A DNA stretch of 62,000 nt from Phoronis australis (lineage: Eukaryota > Phoronida > Phoronidae). The notes beneath the pieces were generated by a model. That model did no database searches and was not told the origin of the DNA. It saw only the letters and a list, made by a program, of their open reading frames with translations. Positions 45,460 to 55,520 of this stretch are shown one piece after another (the stretch's first letter is position 1; the number at the start of each line of letters is the position of its first letter). The stretch covers positions 271,748 through 333,747 of the forward strand of contig NMRA01000282.1 in assembly GCA_002633005.1 (NCBI GenBank), written 5' to 3'. The position numbers and the translations under genes were made by a program.

Positions 45460-45898
45460 TTATGTTTTCATACCTTGAACTAATTGTAATTGTTTAATAT
45501 GTTTCCATGGCCAGCTACAATTCTCCATAATCAAAAACTGACCTACAACCGATCCGCGTTGTTTTGTCTCCAGCCTACCGAACCCAAACACACTAGGCAC
45601 TACGTTTGACTTCATACTCAGTCTCTTTTTCTGTCCTGGCATGAGCTGTTTGGTAAGGCGGCATTCGATCGTCAGTGAAATCACTGTAGACGAAATGCCG
45701 GCCACAAACACAGAGAAGTTTCACGGCCTCATACTTAATTGGTATTACGGCGTACTTTTCATTCTTCACTACCGCGAACCATTTCCAAAGCATTGTGTGC
45801 TCTAGAGGAAATCGAAAAAAAAGCGATATATCTGCTTTCCTCGTAGCTTCATAGTTCACACAAGCGGGAACGATACACCACTCCATAGCGGCACTCAC
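45460..45898 (-). pseudogene. THAP-domain exon with frameshift
   Basis: From ATG 45886 (or 45898) on the minus strand: MEWCIVPACVNYEATRKA, SLFFRFPLEHTMLWKWFAVV, LLCVCGRHFVYSDF. The C-x4-C and C-x2-H ligands, the FP and the W of a THAP domain are all present. Behind it the expected continuation (PGQKKRLSMKSNVVPSVFGF) is in another frame, so there is a frameshift between about 45690 and 45640. A GTAGGC donor follows at about 45575. THAP domains bind DNA and head many transposases; no catalytic domain is visible nearby. It is the third THAP sequence in the window and distinct from the other two. Confidence 0.65.
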
Positions 45899-47490
45899 TC
45901 TGCAGAAGAACCACTGATGTCGCTGAGTTGTTTCTCACAGGTTAACGCGACACCTCTCGGCGAGGTGAGATTGACCGTATACGAGGTGATGTGGATATAG
46001 ACCGATTAAGACGGTATAAAAAGACGAATTAAATCGGGTGACATTCTCATTTAAGTTGTCCAAATAGCGGGATTAACCGCATTCCAAATATGGACTAGAT
46101 TGCACCCCGCAACAAGCAAAAAATCTGGACGAACACACGTTGTTGTCACGTGACGTTTGTTTTGAAGTTAGTCTGCAGTTGTGCGCCGAGTGAGCGAACA
46201 CGTGCTTGTCATCAGAGTTCATTTGCCAGAGTCAGTAGCAGGCCCACATAGTAACTTATATGTGGGCCCTAGCACGCACTTCTTGGCCAAGTGCTCATTA
46301 ACAGTGGTCAAGTTTCGATTCGCGGTTTTACGTACAAAAGTAATCTGCATTCCTGTTGAAGGAGAAGAGCTGTACGGGAAAGATGCAACATAATCCCGTT
46401 GACAAGTATGCTGCGTCTGTTCTGAAAGACCTGGCCATAGTGGGACACGTTCCTCACAAGATCAGCAGAACTTTTGCGTTCTTTTTGAATTGTACAGCCA
46501 CAGCTTAATTCCCTATATAGCAGTGAGGCTCGTGGTCTAGAAATTCGGTAGACGATGATTTTTTTTGACTGTCAGAAATTATTGATATATTGAAGACATT
46601 ACTATGGAATTTTAAAACTGTAGGTAAGGCATTTTTCACATATGTACACGTTCATGGACTGGACTCTTATTTTAGCGAAGTCTGAAAACGAGTGCAGGGG
46701 GTCGCTTATAGGGGCATGGGCGCTTATTAGGACGAATGCTATTATTTATAAAATAATTTTTGGCTAAAATGACATTGCATTGTACATTACAATAAGAAAT
46801 CAGTTCCAAGAATGATGGTATTTCAATTGCTGCGAGCACATGGACCGGTCTTCCGCCTTTCCCCCCTTTTTCTTCATTTCGGACTAGTCCACAAATTCCT
46901 TTGTGCACGACCACACACTGTGCTTTTGTCTAGACATCTACTGAATTGGTAGGATCGCTGTGTGCCAAGGTTTACTGCCGGAGCATCAACACGCTGACTA
47001 AATTGAACCTTAAATTTGTGATAAAAACAGCACAAGCAGGAGAAAATTTATTCACGTTCACCTGTGAAACGACAGTGTTTTTGCGCTCTGAAAATTCGCT
47101 CGCTGCCTGAGCGACCGGCAAGTCAACTTCTACTCACCCAGCAACATTTTACTCGCATTCATCCGGTATTGCTAATTTCATTGTCAAAGTCACATTAGCT
47201 GGAAAAAGTTACCGGGGCTGTGGCGCAAACCTTCGCCCGGTACCACAGGTCAGCATCATTCATTGGTCGCCAAATAACAGAACATCTGTGTTTCAATCCA
47301 GTCTCACCGATTTAGAACAGATTTTGATGAACATTTAATGTAATAAAGGATGATACATTCACAACAAACCAACTCTATTAACAACATGATCAAATCATAT
47401 TTGATATAAATGTTTGCGATGACATCAACTCAAAAGCACTGTTTTCTCATTATATTATTTCGTTTTCGTTTGATATAACTTCTAGCCGAA
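45899..47490. other. Gap with dispersed repeats, no gene seen
   Basis: Holds a palindrome GGCCCACATA...TATGTGGGCC at 46240-46268 and the repeat at 46642-46740. The ORFs at 46181-46393 and 46672-46914 have no domain. Confidence 0.4.
46642..46740 (-). repeat. Dispersed GCGCCC-type repeat, copy 2 (inverted)
   Basis: Reverse complement matches 32987-33085: AATAAGCGCCCATGCCCCTA, TAAGCGACCCCCTGCA, then CAGTCCATGAACGTGTACAT. No transposase beside this copy. Confidence 0.65.
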
Positions 47491-47777
47491 GAGTTCTTTC
47501 ATGAAAATCATGAAAGTCCTGTTTTTGGATTGCCCCTCTCGCTAGAACATTTTGAAAAGAATCCCCTAAAGCAATCCGAGAACTGCGCATAAATCATAAT
47601 ATTCGTACAGCTCGGCAGCAAACCTTCGTTAACACAAACTCTGCTGAAGACACGACTGGACTTTTTGTTTGACAGCTTAACACAGACTCGCTTGTAGTGT
47701 CTAAACAATCTTATTTCTTCAGCCGTGCATCTATGTAGCAAAACACCGAGAGACATAACAAACAAATTAAAACACTA

Positions 47778-47812
47778 GCTATATTTCGGGACCGCGTGTC
47801 TCAACATCAGGC
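47778..47812 (-). ncRNA. Hammerhead-like motif, left arm (degenerate)
   Basis: Minus strand: CCTGATGTTGAGAC, a pairing loop, GGTCCCGAAATATAGC. The 5' core has T where CUGANGA needs A, the GAAA core is intact, and stem II (GAGAC/GGTCCC) pairs partly. The cleavage site and stem III are not resolved. Confidence 0.35.
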
Positions 47813-48158
47813 AATGAGTGAAATTAACATACACAAAGTGAAATAAACAAAGAAATTCACAGTGAAAGCAGGTAGAGGGGTATACAAGCAGAGAGTGTGA
47901 ATGTATTACACGGTAGGAAGACCACAACCCTATCGAAATAGAGCCAGCGTGCCGTACACACCAGTGAGCTGCTCATTCAGCACAGGTTTTTCATGACTTA
48001 TCAATAGGGACTCCAAAATCTGTGGATGAGTAGCTCACAGGTGTGTACCACACACTGGCTTTGTTTTGTTAGGCTTATTGGCTTCCTACCGTGTGACATA
48101 GTCAAAAACTCTTCTGCTTGTATTCCAATCTACCTGCTGTTAATTCTGTTCATAAATT

Positions 48159-48193
48159 GCCCGATGATGAGACATATGGTCTCAAAAGATAGC
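48159..48193 (+). ncRNA. Hammerhead-like motif, right arm (degenerate)
   Basis: Plus strand: CCCGATGATGAGAC, loop, GGTCTCAAAAGATAGC. Stem II (GAGAC/GTCTC) is perfect and the GATGA core is kept, but the first core U is C and the GAAA block is changed. It is damaged at different positions from the left arm. Confidence 0.35.
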
Positions 48194-48477
48194 TAGTGTT
48201 TTAATTTGTTTGTTACGTCTCTCGGTGTTTTGCTATAGCTGCATGCCTGAAGAAAGTAGATTGCTTAGAGACACTACGAGCGAGTCTGTATTAAGCTGTC
48301 AAACAAGAAGTCCACTCAACAAAGCATAGTATCTGAAACTCCATATGACTTCGATCAGCCACCTGCGAGATGCAATGTTTTAAAGTTAGCCAAATATGGA
48401 CATTTTTAAGGGTCCTACAAAACAGAGTTATACATCTAGTAGAATGAATGTTCATGTCACTGAGTTATGTTCATCAC

Positions 48478-48629
48478 CTGCATCATCAGCCATCAGCAAC
48501 ATGTAGCCAAATAGTTTGTACTCAGCCATTTTGATGTCCAGCCAAGCTACAAAGTCCGGGATCTCATCTGGTGTTGCTTCCTGGACCATAGTGCAGAAGC
48601 ATGCCCGAAGGTTTCGCTTGAGGGTCACC
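48478..48629 (-). CDS. Exon homologous to coding exon 2 of the 53-59 kb gene
   Basis: Minus-strand exon between an acceptor (TTCTGTTTATAG, exon begins 48629) and a weak donor (GCAG|GTGATG, exon ends 48478). It encodes VTLKRNLRACFCTMVQEATP, DEIPDFVAWLDIKMAEYKLF, GYMLLMADDA. It aligns with 55499-55662: both have F-C near the start and FVAWLD-K-AEYK--G-M-L, both start after one leading base and both leave one base at the end. I do not know the domain. The neighbouring exons of a full paralogue were not found, so it may be a partial inverted duplicate or belong to a gene I cannot assemble. Confidence 0.55.
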
Positions 48630-49026
48630 CTATAAACAGAAATTAGGTTATAACATGGGCAAAGGATGATTACAGCACTACATATCATAATACTTAAGTT
48701 CACACAACGAGTTACCCCAGAACAAGTTATTCCAAGAATGAGTTGTTGCTATTAATAGAATTATGGTATTTGAGCTGGGGACAATTTAGTACACGTGGAA
48801 AAACATACCACATCTTACTGAAGTAGGGTAACTTGTAACATAACTTATTTTAGAACAAGTTGCAGGGTGGATGTATATAATGACTATCGTCTCTACCCAG
48901 AGTAGTGACGATGAAGCTCCTATAAGGGCTCCATACGTCGGAAGCTTTTCGGCGAATTATGCGTCGCACTGACTAAAACATCAAAGCCACATTGTTATAA
49001 ATACCTTTTGCGCTTAGAGGGACACC

Positions 49027-50961
49027 CAGGGCTCGACATTAAAGGTAGTCCGACTGCCCGGGACAACCAATTTGTTGGTCCGGACAAGCTCATGGCCGAA
49101 CAGCTTGTCCGACAGGACAAGTCAATGAATTTTTCTGCGAACGTTCTCTGCACAAAATTAAGATTCCAAAACGTGCGCAACTCGCTTACTTTTCTGTGAC
49201 AATCAATCAGGTTTAGCGGAACCGGGATCTTGCCTTACTATGGCGGTAAAATACCCGTATTCTCATGGCCTTTACTGAAGGAGACACAACTCATGTTGGC
49301 ATGTACTGATCATGACTGAGACAGCACTGCAGAAGAACCAGCAATGCAGTTCTTGACAGTTATATCATGTCCGTGGCCAATCTTTCTGTGATTCCCCGTG
49401 ACAGTACACGAAGCATAACCAACCTGAGCATTGAAATAAGAAAAGACATGGTCCATTGTGACAAGCCAACTTGTGCTGCTTTTCCGTCTTGGTTAAACGC
49501 ATGTTTTTAATGACTTTCTCTCCAGACACCAACATGGAAGCGCCCAACCAAAGGCAAGAGCCCAAAAAATCAACTTGTCATTAGTGCAAGTCGAACATTT
49601 TGTCCATGTTCTACGTGGTCAAAAACTTTTTTTGTTTGAACTTTTGATTTGCCTGATGACTTTTACAAGATGTATTTTTGCTTCATTATTTTGACAGCTG
49701 ACCGAGTACCCCTATTGCCTAATAGTAGTATGGTCCGATTGTTGAGCACGTGCTTTGAACGACAGCGGTGTTGGCTTTGAACGACAGCGGTGTTGGCTTT
49801 GAACTCAAAAAGAAATATACAATGTATATAAAAATTAAAATGTTACATTGTTCAAAGTATTCAATAAGAAGACCTGTCAATCATTAGCTGTGCTTGGTTG
49901 CCTAAGTATCCAGGAAATCTTTATACAATCAAGTGCTTCCCTTAAAAATACACCGCAAACTAGTGGAGTCTTGCTTGATCTGTCTTTTCTCTCAAGAAAC
50001 TTTCCCTACTGAACACACGCCTACCTGTAGGAATACCTTAGTTCTAAGAGATGACCAGCAACGACTGAGGTACGTAAAAATCCAGTCACGCTCAGGATCA
50101 CGACGCCACTGTATCGTGTGCACAGGCTGTCGAAGTCTGTTACTTCAATCCCCCAACCTATATTTTAACTGATATGCTTGAAGTCCGACGTCAGTGTATC
50201 TCCGTTCAGGAGAAATCGGTCCTCCGTGCAATAAGCAACAACTCCTGACTTTTCCAAAATTTCGATTTTAACCGCCCATGCTCGGCTTACAGTCCACCCC
50301 GTTTTTTAGATTCCCAATTTAAGCGCCCAGGGCGGTAACGCGGACGAGTACGGTAGTTAGTTTGCATATGGTTTCAAGTCAAGGAGTTCTGATCTTGCAA
50401 CTGGTAACCAAACCAAAGGGCGCGAAATCACCAAGCAACAGTATGAAACTGATAAACGAAAACAGGAATTAATTCCGAAATGAAAGAAATATTTTGGCTG
50501 GTTACCGTACGGTTTGATAGCGACCAGAACTAAAATGTGTTGTCTCATGTGAAAAATACATCGACGCAAACAGTTCATCTGTTGCGTCTGGGTCAGATGT
50601 GTTCAGAATCGAGTCTTTGAAGTCATGAACAGTCGACGGCTCACTCACAGCATATAAAAATACATTATATAACTGAATTGAAAAGCCAGGGTAAAGTTGT
50701 AGCGTGTTCACTGGTGAAATCCAAATACAAATACCCACTTCAATAAACTTGTGCAAAATTTAAATGTCGTGTAATATATGCTCTTATACATGTTTATTGG
50801 GCTTGTGCTAACAGGTATAATGTGCGACATTCATATGCGTTTGAAAAGTATAATGTGAGTTTAATTATCTTTGGACAAGTGTCTTATGGGTCAGGACAAG
50901 TAAATTCCATTTCTACTTGTCCGACTGGACAAGTTAAAATAAAAGTTAATGTCGAGCCCTG
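49027..50961. mobile_element. Non-autonomous hAT-like (5 bp TSD) element
   Basis: Perfect 16 bp inverted tips: CAGGGCTCGACATTAA at 49027-49042 and its complement at 50946-50961. It is flanked by ACACC on both sides (49022-49026 and 50962-50966). The unoccupied sequence is preserved in the opposite arm of the host transposon at about 52152-52170, where ACACC occurs once. The subterminal regions are rich in CTTGTCC/GGACAAG hairpins. CAGGG tips with 5 bp duplications fit the hAT5 group. The 1.9 kb interior has no transposase motif, so it depended on another copy. Confidence 0.85.
50262..50356 (+). repeat. GCGCCC-type palindromic patch, copy 3
   Basis: Contains AACCGCCCATGCTCGGCTTA at one end and TAAGCGCCCAGGGCGGTAAC at the other. 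Related to 32983-33085 and 46642-46740. It lies inside the hAT-like element. Confidence 0.45.
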
Positions 50962-51155
50962 ACACCTTAGGAGGTTGTTGATGTGTGTAATTCCTTCCAA
51001 CTCGAACAAATACTTTTTCTTCGAGCAGTCCCTCGTTCAGTTCCCAAAATCGGGAACTCACCATTTTTACACTGCGCACGCTCCAATTTTTACTACGCCC
51101 ACTAGGTGTTATGACGTCATGACCTCAATCTTTTAAATAGACTAAAGGTGAAAAC

Positions 51156-51593
51156 ATGCAGTCTTGTCAATCAAATGTTTATTTCCAAAATGCCACGCAA
51201 TGTCTTAGGCAGCCAAACAACAATTCAGTTCAGATTGACGTGGATGGTGAGAGACGTTGCATGAATTGTAACGAACCTTTTAAAAACCCAAAAGGTCTCC
51301 TAAGGACATTGAAATATGGAGGCATAACCACAGAGATGGCGTTACGCGAAAACTTAGGAATATTTGCTTCCCCCGCTAAAGACAAGAAGTCGATTTGTGA
51401 GAAAGCGCTGTGTAATACTTGTTTTTCTTGTCTCGGGGGAATTGTTAACACTCAAATAAAGCTTAAAGAGCAGAAAGAGATTTTCACATCCAGACGTCAG
51501 AACAAAACGTATCTCTTTGAAAAGGCAGAGGATTATAGAAAGGAAGAAACAAAAAGAAAACAGCAATCGAACAACCGGCAAGAAAAAAAAGAA
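51156..51593 (+). CDS. Cys-rich ORF inside the inverted-arm transposon
   Basis: ATG 51156 is followed by 146 open codons to a donor (AAGAAAG|GTACTT, exon ends about 51596). Features: RRCMNCNEPFKN at residues 28-39 and CEKALCNTCFSCLGGI at about 82-97, giving six Cys in C-x2-C and C-x5-C-x2-C-x2-C spacing, a likely zinc-binding head. A lysine/glutamate-rich helix follows (KLKEQKEIFTSRRQNK, EDYRKEETKRKQQ). Similar Cys-rich heads followed by a coiled coil occur in many uncharacterised multicopy invertebrate proteins, but I cannot name a family. If read through the donor the frame runs to 51743. The opposite-strand ORFs are shadows. Confidence 0.5.
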
Positions 51594-51746
51594 AGGTACT
51601 TTTATGCAAAGTTGTTGTTTTCTGTAAGCTTCATTACGAGTTTCGTGTTAAATTACTGGCCACTGCGTGAGTTCCTGTTGTGGTATTTGTCCAGCCTCAA
51701 ACTGAGACCGTGTTTAAGAGGAAAAACGCATTACGCTATATAATTA

Positions 51747-51842
51747 TTGAAATGGGTCCCAAATGCCTGTGAATATGGCAAAATGACAACCAAGCTGTTT
51801 TACTATTTGCGAATGGCGTTCCCAACAGAAATATATAAGGTA
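51747..51842 (+). CDS. Possible second exon of the Cys-rich ORF
   Basis: Short open stretch (VPNACEYGKMTTKLFYYLRM, then AFPTEIYK) ending at a donor AAG|GTAAAT. No clear acceptor in front. A weak call. Confidence 0.2.
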
Positions 51843-52299
51843 AATATCATGCGCGCACCCAGGGGGGCTTGGGAGGCTCAAACGAGCCCTCCCCATTTGG
51901 CGAAATGGGCAAAAAAGTCCGCCTCAGAGAAACAAGTGGACGGAGACTTCAGCTTTCAAAGTTTGCCGGTTAAGACCGCAGCTTCTGACCTTCGGCCTGG
52001 TCAAAAGAATGGGATCATATCCCTTGGCATGCGCAGACTGAAAATGGTAAGTTCCCGATTTTGGTAACTGAACAAGGGACTGCTCGAAGAAAAAGTTTGA
52101 AAACGGGAGTATTTGTTCGAGTTGAATGGATTTGAAAACATCGCCAACCTCCTAAGGTGTCCCTCTATGCATAAAAGGTATTTATAGCAACGTGACTTTG
52201 ATGTTTTAGTTAGTGCGAGGCATAATACGCCGAAAAGCTTCCGGCGTATGGAGCCCTTATAGGAGCTTCATTGTCTCTACTCTGGATAGACGATAGTCA

Positions 52300-53050
52300 C
52301 TATCTAGTGTGGATGCAGACACAGCGGAAGTAATTACCAGCTCTGTATGGACACTCAGCTGAACAGGGGCAAGTTCCTCGTGGGTGAATTGTTCTGGCAT
52401 TTCTTCTGCTAGCGAATATACTAGCGATAACGCTAATATTTTTGCCAGCATGTGAAGCACATACAAGTCAGCATTTGCAGCATAGCAATTTGTTTTTGCA
52501 TCAAATTATTGAAAACTTATAATATAAGCGTTAAAACTCAAATCAGTCCTATCTCCAACCCAGATCAAATTACACCACTTATATAGGACATAGTAATTGA
52601 AAAACTTTGAAATGCATGCAAGAACACTTAGTAAGATAAAAGTTAATAAAGTTAATTTTTTATGAACAAAACCTATTTACTTAAAATGTGCTATTTTCCA
52701 TAAAAGAGTAGGCCTACTTTAGGAAACTTCTACCGTATTTATTGGGAAATGCATTTAGCCTACCAGGGAAGCCGCCCACCACCACGTCACGGCTCTCACC
52801 ACTGGCCGCTGACACTGCACCAGACCTGTCACCAGTGGCAGTGCCGCTGACACTGAATCATCCACCACTACACAACTACAAGTTCAACCACAACGAAAAT
52901 GAACTGGTCTATAAACAAAGACAAAGTCTACAAGCCGTGCATTAGTAAACAACTGTAACGAACACAACCCTTCAGAAATAACAAGCAAGTCTGCAAAACA
53001 AGAAAAATAATCACCCTGAATCTGTAGGCCTACCAACAGAACTCATCCCG
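52300..53050. other. Gap, no supported gene
   Basis: A proline/threonine-rich ORF at 52742-52945 contains two similar PLAADTAPDLSPVAV-type stretches from an internal sequence repeat and has no domain; not supported as a gene. Confidence 0.35.
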
Positions 53051-53236
53051 CGGCTCTGACTGCGGGTGTTGTTCTTTAAACACGAGGCTACTTTGACGCC
53101 GCCTGGTGGTAGCAGCGCCGTTTGCACGCCATATTGAATTCTTTGTTTGCAACTGAGGCGGTGTCTTTGTTCAAAGTATTTTTAGTCGCGAAAATCGCCC
53201 GTTAGAGCGGTGATTATTTTCTGAAACTTGTGAGAG
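53051..53236 (+). promoter_or_regulatory. Putative promoter and non-coding first exon of the 53-59 kb gene
   Basis: A GC- and CpG-rich island in an AT-rich surrounding: CCGCGGCTCTGACTGCGGG at about 53049, GACGCCGCCTGG, then GCACGCCATATTG (YY1-like CCAT). It ends at a strong donor (TGAGAG|GTAAGA, 53236/53237). No ATG opens a long frame in the exon-like part, so it would be a 5' untranslated exon. The transcription start itself cannot be placed from sequence alone. Confidence 0.5.
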
Positions 53237-53906
53237 GTAAGACAATTTTACTCATAGATAATTTTGCAAACAATTTTGGGCACTAAATACTCTTCCGAGT
53301 ATCTAAATAGTTAATAACTTTCATGAATGTTTTTCAACTATCATGATCATGATGATTGAATATTCATTATTCAAGCCAATGGCGTGATCTCAAATTCATG
53401 ATCACAAATACGTTTGTACGTGAGTTTCTATGCCACTGATTACTTATAGAATGTTTTCCATGTTTGTGCTGTGATTTGTAGGGAGATGTTTGACTATTAT
53501 TTTTGCTGGCGGGAGCACATTGCATTAATTTTCCCGTTTATGGTATTTATCCCGGTGATTATCTTTTGACGTCATGGCGCTGAGCGTTATCCCTCGTGGT
53601 TTGTTGAACCAATGAATGACCAGTTAAAAAGATCCCTCTTTTCTATTGGATGGCACATACTTTAGTTTCTGAATTCCACCAATGACAAAGTTATTCACTG
53701 TATTTAGCAAAGCTGAATGTGTTTTCAAAAGGTGCATCACTTGTGTATGAAACGTGTTCATTTTGTTCAAAATTTGACCTAAAACTGGTTACATTAAAAG
53801 GTACCTTTGCTTAGTTATGTTGTTACTGATTTTAAGGAAGCTCAGACATTGACTGATTGTTAATATGTGTTGTATTATTTTTATGTGAAACACATTTTTA
53901 TTGCTT

Positions 53907-54317
53907 TCATCTTGTCATTGTGTTGGCCATGGCCTGACGATCCTGACTGTCTGTGACTTGTCCACAGATTGGGCTGTGTAAATCTTTACTTATGTCTTTG
54001 TAATTAGGCGTTGAATGATGATGTTGAATTGATTATATTAATTCAGTTGATGAAATGGTGAAGTCACTTTTTTGTTTGACTTGGAATGTAAACCCCTCTT
54101 ATTATTTGATTTCCAATTCTTTTTTCGTCGCTGTTCTGTCATTATTTTGATGGGTCGCATAGAAAATTTTCCTGTTTTCGTTGGTCTTTCCAAGCCCTGA
54201 AGACCATTACAGTGGGGTGAAAACGTCTGAGGTTAGAGCATGCTTTTTGTTAGTAAAATTAGCTTGTGCGTATGCCTCATCTTGGAAAAGCAATGAAGAA
54301 TCTGGCCTAATAACTAG
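53907..54317 (+). repeat. Duplicated segment, copy 1 (left of N)
   Basis: Matches 54585-54984 in direct orientation with a few indels. The copy that follows begins immediately after the N at 54584, as expected for overlapping contig or haplotype ends. Confidence 0.9.
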
Positions 54318-54584
54318 GGAGGACAATCAAAAAGTAGGTCACGGTGCTCCATATCTGCCTCCGTGTAAAACCCACGTCGGTAAATTACCCGATTTCAGAC
54401 TTCAAAGTTAACTATAAGACAATTTTGTGTTATAAATCGTTACCTTAGTCTTTATTTGTAAGTTTGTAATCTTTTTGTCTCAAATTATCGCTGATAAATC
54501 ATTTTTTGTAAGCTTTTTTTAGCGCACGATTTTCCGCCATGCGATCAACTTTCGAAAAAGTACCTCTTGTTCCTCCTATCCAAN

Positions 54585-54984
54585 TCATCTTGTCATTGTG
54601 TTGGCCATGGCCTGACAATCCTGACTGTCTGTGACTTGTTCACAGATTGGGCTGTGTAAATCTTTACTTATGTCTTTGTAATTAGGCGTTGAATGATGAT
54701 GTTGAATTGATTATATTAATTCAGTTGATGAAATGGTGAAGTCACTTTTTTGTTTGACTTGGAATGTAAACCCCTCCAATTTCTTCTTTTTTCGTCGCTG
54801 TTCTGTCATTATTTTGATGGGTGGCATAGAAAATTTTCCTGTTTTCGTTGGTCTTTCCAAGCCCTGATGACCATTACAGTGGGGTGAAAACGTCTGAGGT
54901 TAGAGCATGCTTTTTGTTAGTAAAATTAGCTTGTGCGTATGCCTCATCTTGGAAAAGCAATGAAGAATCTGGCCTAATAACTAT
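54585..54984 (+). repeat. Duplicated segment, copy 2 (right of N)
   Basis: Second copy. It diverges from copy 1 after AGAATCTGGCCTAATAACTA. Both lie in the first intron of the 53-59 kb gene model. Confidence 0.9.
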
Positions 54985-55520
54985 GTAATCTTCAGTGATA
55001 GTTTTAGGAATGGATCCAGCATCATTGGTGCATAAAAATTCATTGTTTAACTCGGCCCTACATGTCACTAAAGCTGTCAGAATTTCATCAGATTTTGTCC
55101 TGAATAGCACTGCATTCAGCAACTGCAATCCAGAGCAGCAACAATTTCAATGACATGGAGTCTACCATTTTTCGAAAATGCAGATCTCAACTGTTTATTT
55201 ATGTGGTTATTTGAACTGAATTGCTGTTAACTGTTCAGACCAATAACTACTCATGTAACGTGCCGAGATAGCAGACAAAATCAGGCATAATGCCACCCCC
55301 AAGAATTAAATTGAAAAATAGCAGATGTTCGACTAACATGACCCTTAGGTCTTTAAAATTGGCCCCTAGTTTTGAGGCCGTTTGGGTCAACCAAATTGTG
55401 ACCATGTTTTTGTAAAATGATCTACGGCTCTTAAATTTTGTTTTGAAATGCAGTTGGTATTTGTCTTGGTTGTACTTATATTTTATTTCTTGTTTCAGCG
55501 TGTCACTATTGAACACAGAA

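Larger units (their letters stand above)
47500..48325. mobile_element. Palindromic Penelope-like element remnant
   Basis: Two arms in inverted orientation, about 47640-47985 and 48010-48325, with the centre near 47995. On the minus strand the left arm reads into an ORF (47765-47508): MFVMSLGVLLHRCTAEEIRL, FRHYKRVCVKLSNKKSSRVF, SRVCVNEGLLPS. This resembles the N-terminal region of Penelope-like ORFs. The right arm has the same sequence on the plus strand with several stops. Ahead of the ORF, each arm has a CTGATGA...GAAA-like core, a possible hammerhead ribozyme as found in Penelope pLTRs. Inverted partial copies are a known feature of these elements. No RT or GIY-YIG domain lies in the window. 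Confidence 0.55.
48881..52299 (+). mobile_element. DNA transposon with about 265 bp inverted arms
   Basis: The left arm is 48881-49026 plus 50962 to about 51080, interrupted by a later insertion. The right arm is about 52026-52299. The tips read TGACTATCGTC, then GAAGCTCCTATAAGGGCTCC. The arms match for their whole length with scattered differences. Without the 1.94 kb insertion the element would be about 1.5 kb. The interior has a plus-strand Cys-rich ORF (51156-51593) and a GC-richer patch with CCCAGGGGGGCTTGGGAGG. No transposase is recognised and the target duplication is not clear, so the superfamily is open. Confidence 0.7.

Noticed and set aside
49738-49803. 22 bp tandem repeat (GCTTTGAACGACAGCGGTGTTG)
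   Set aside because: Only about two and a half units; ordinary local duplication with no apparent function.
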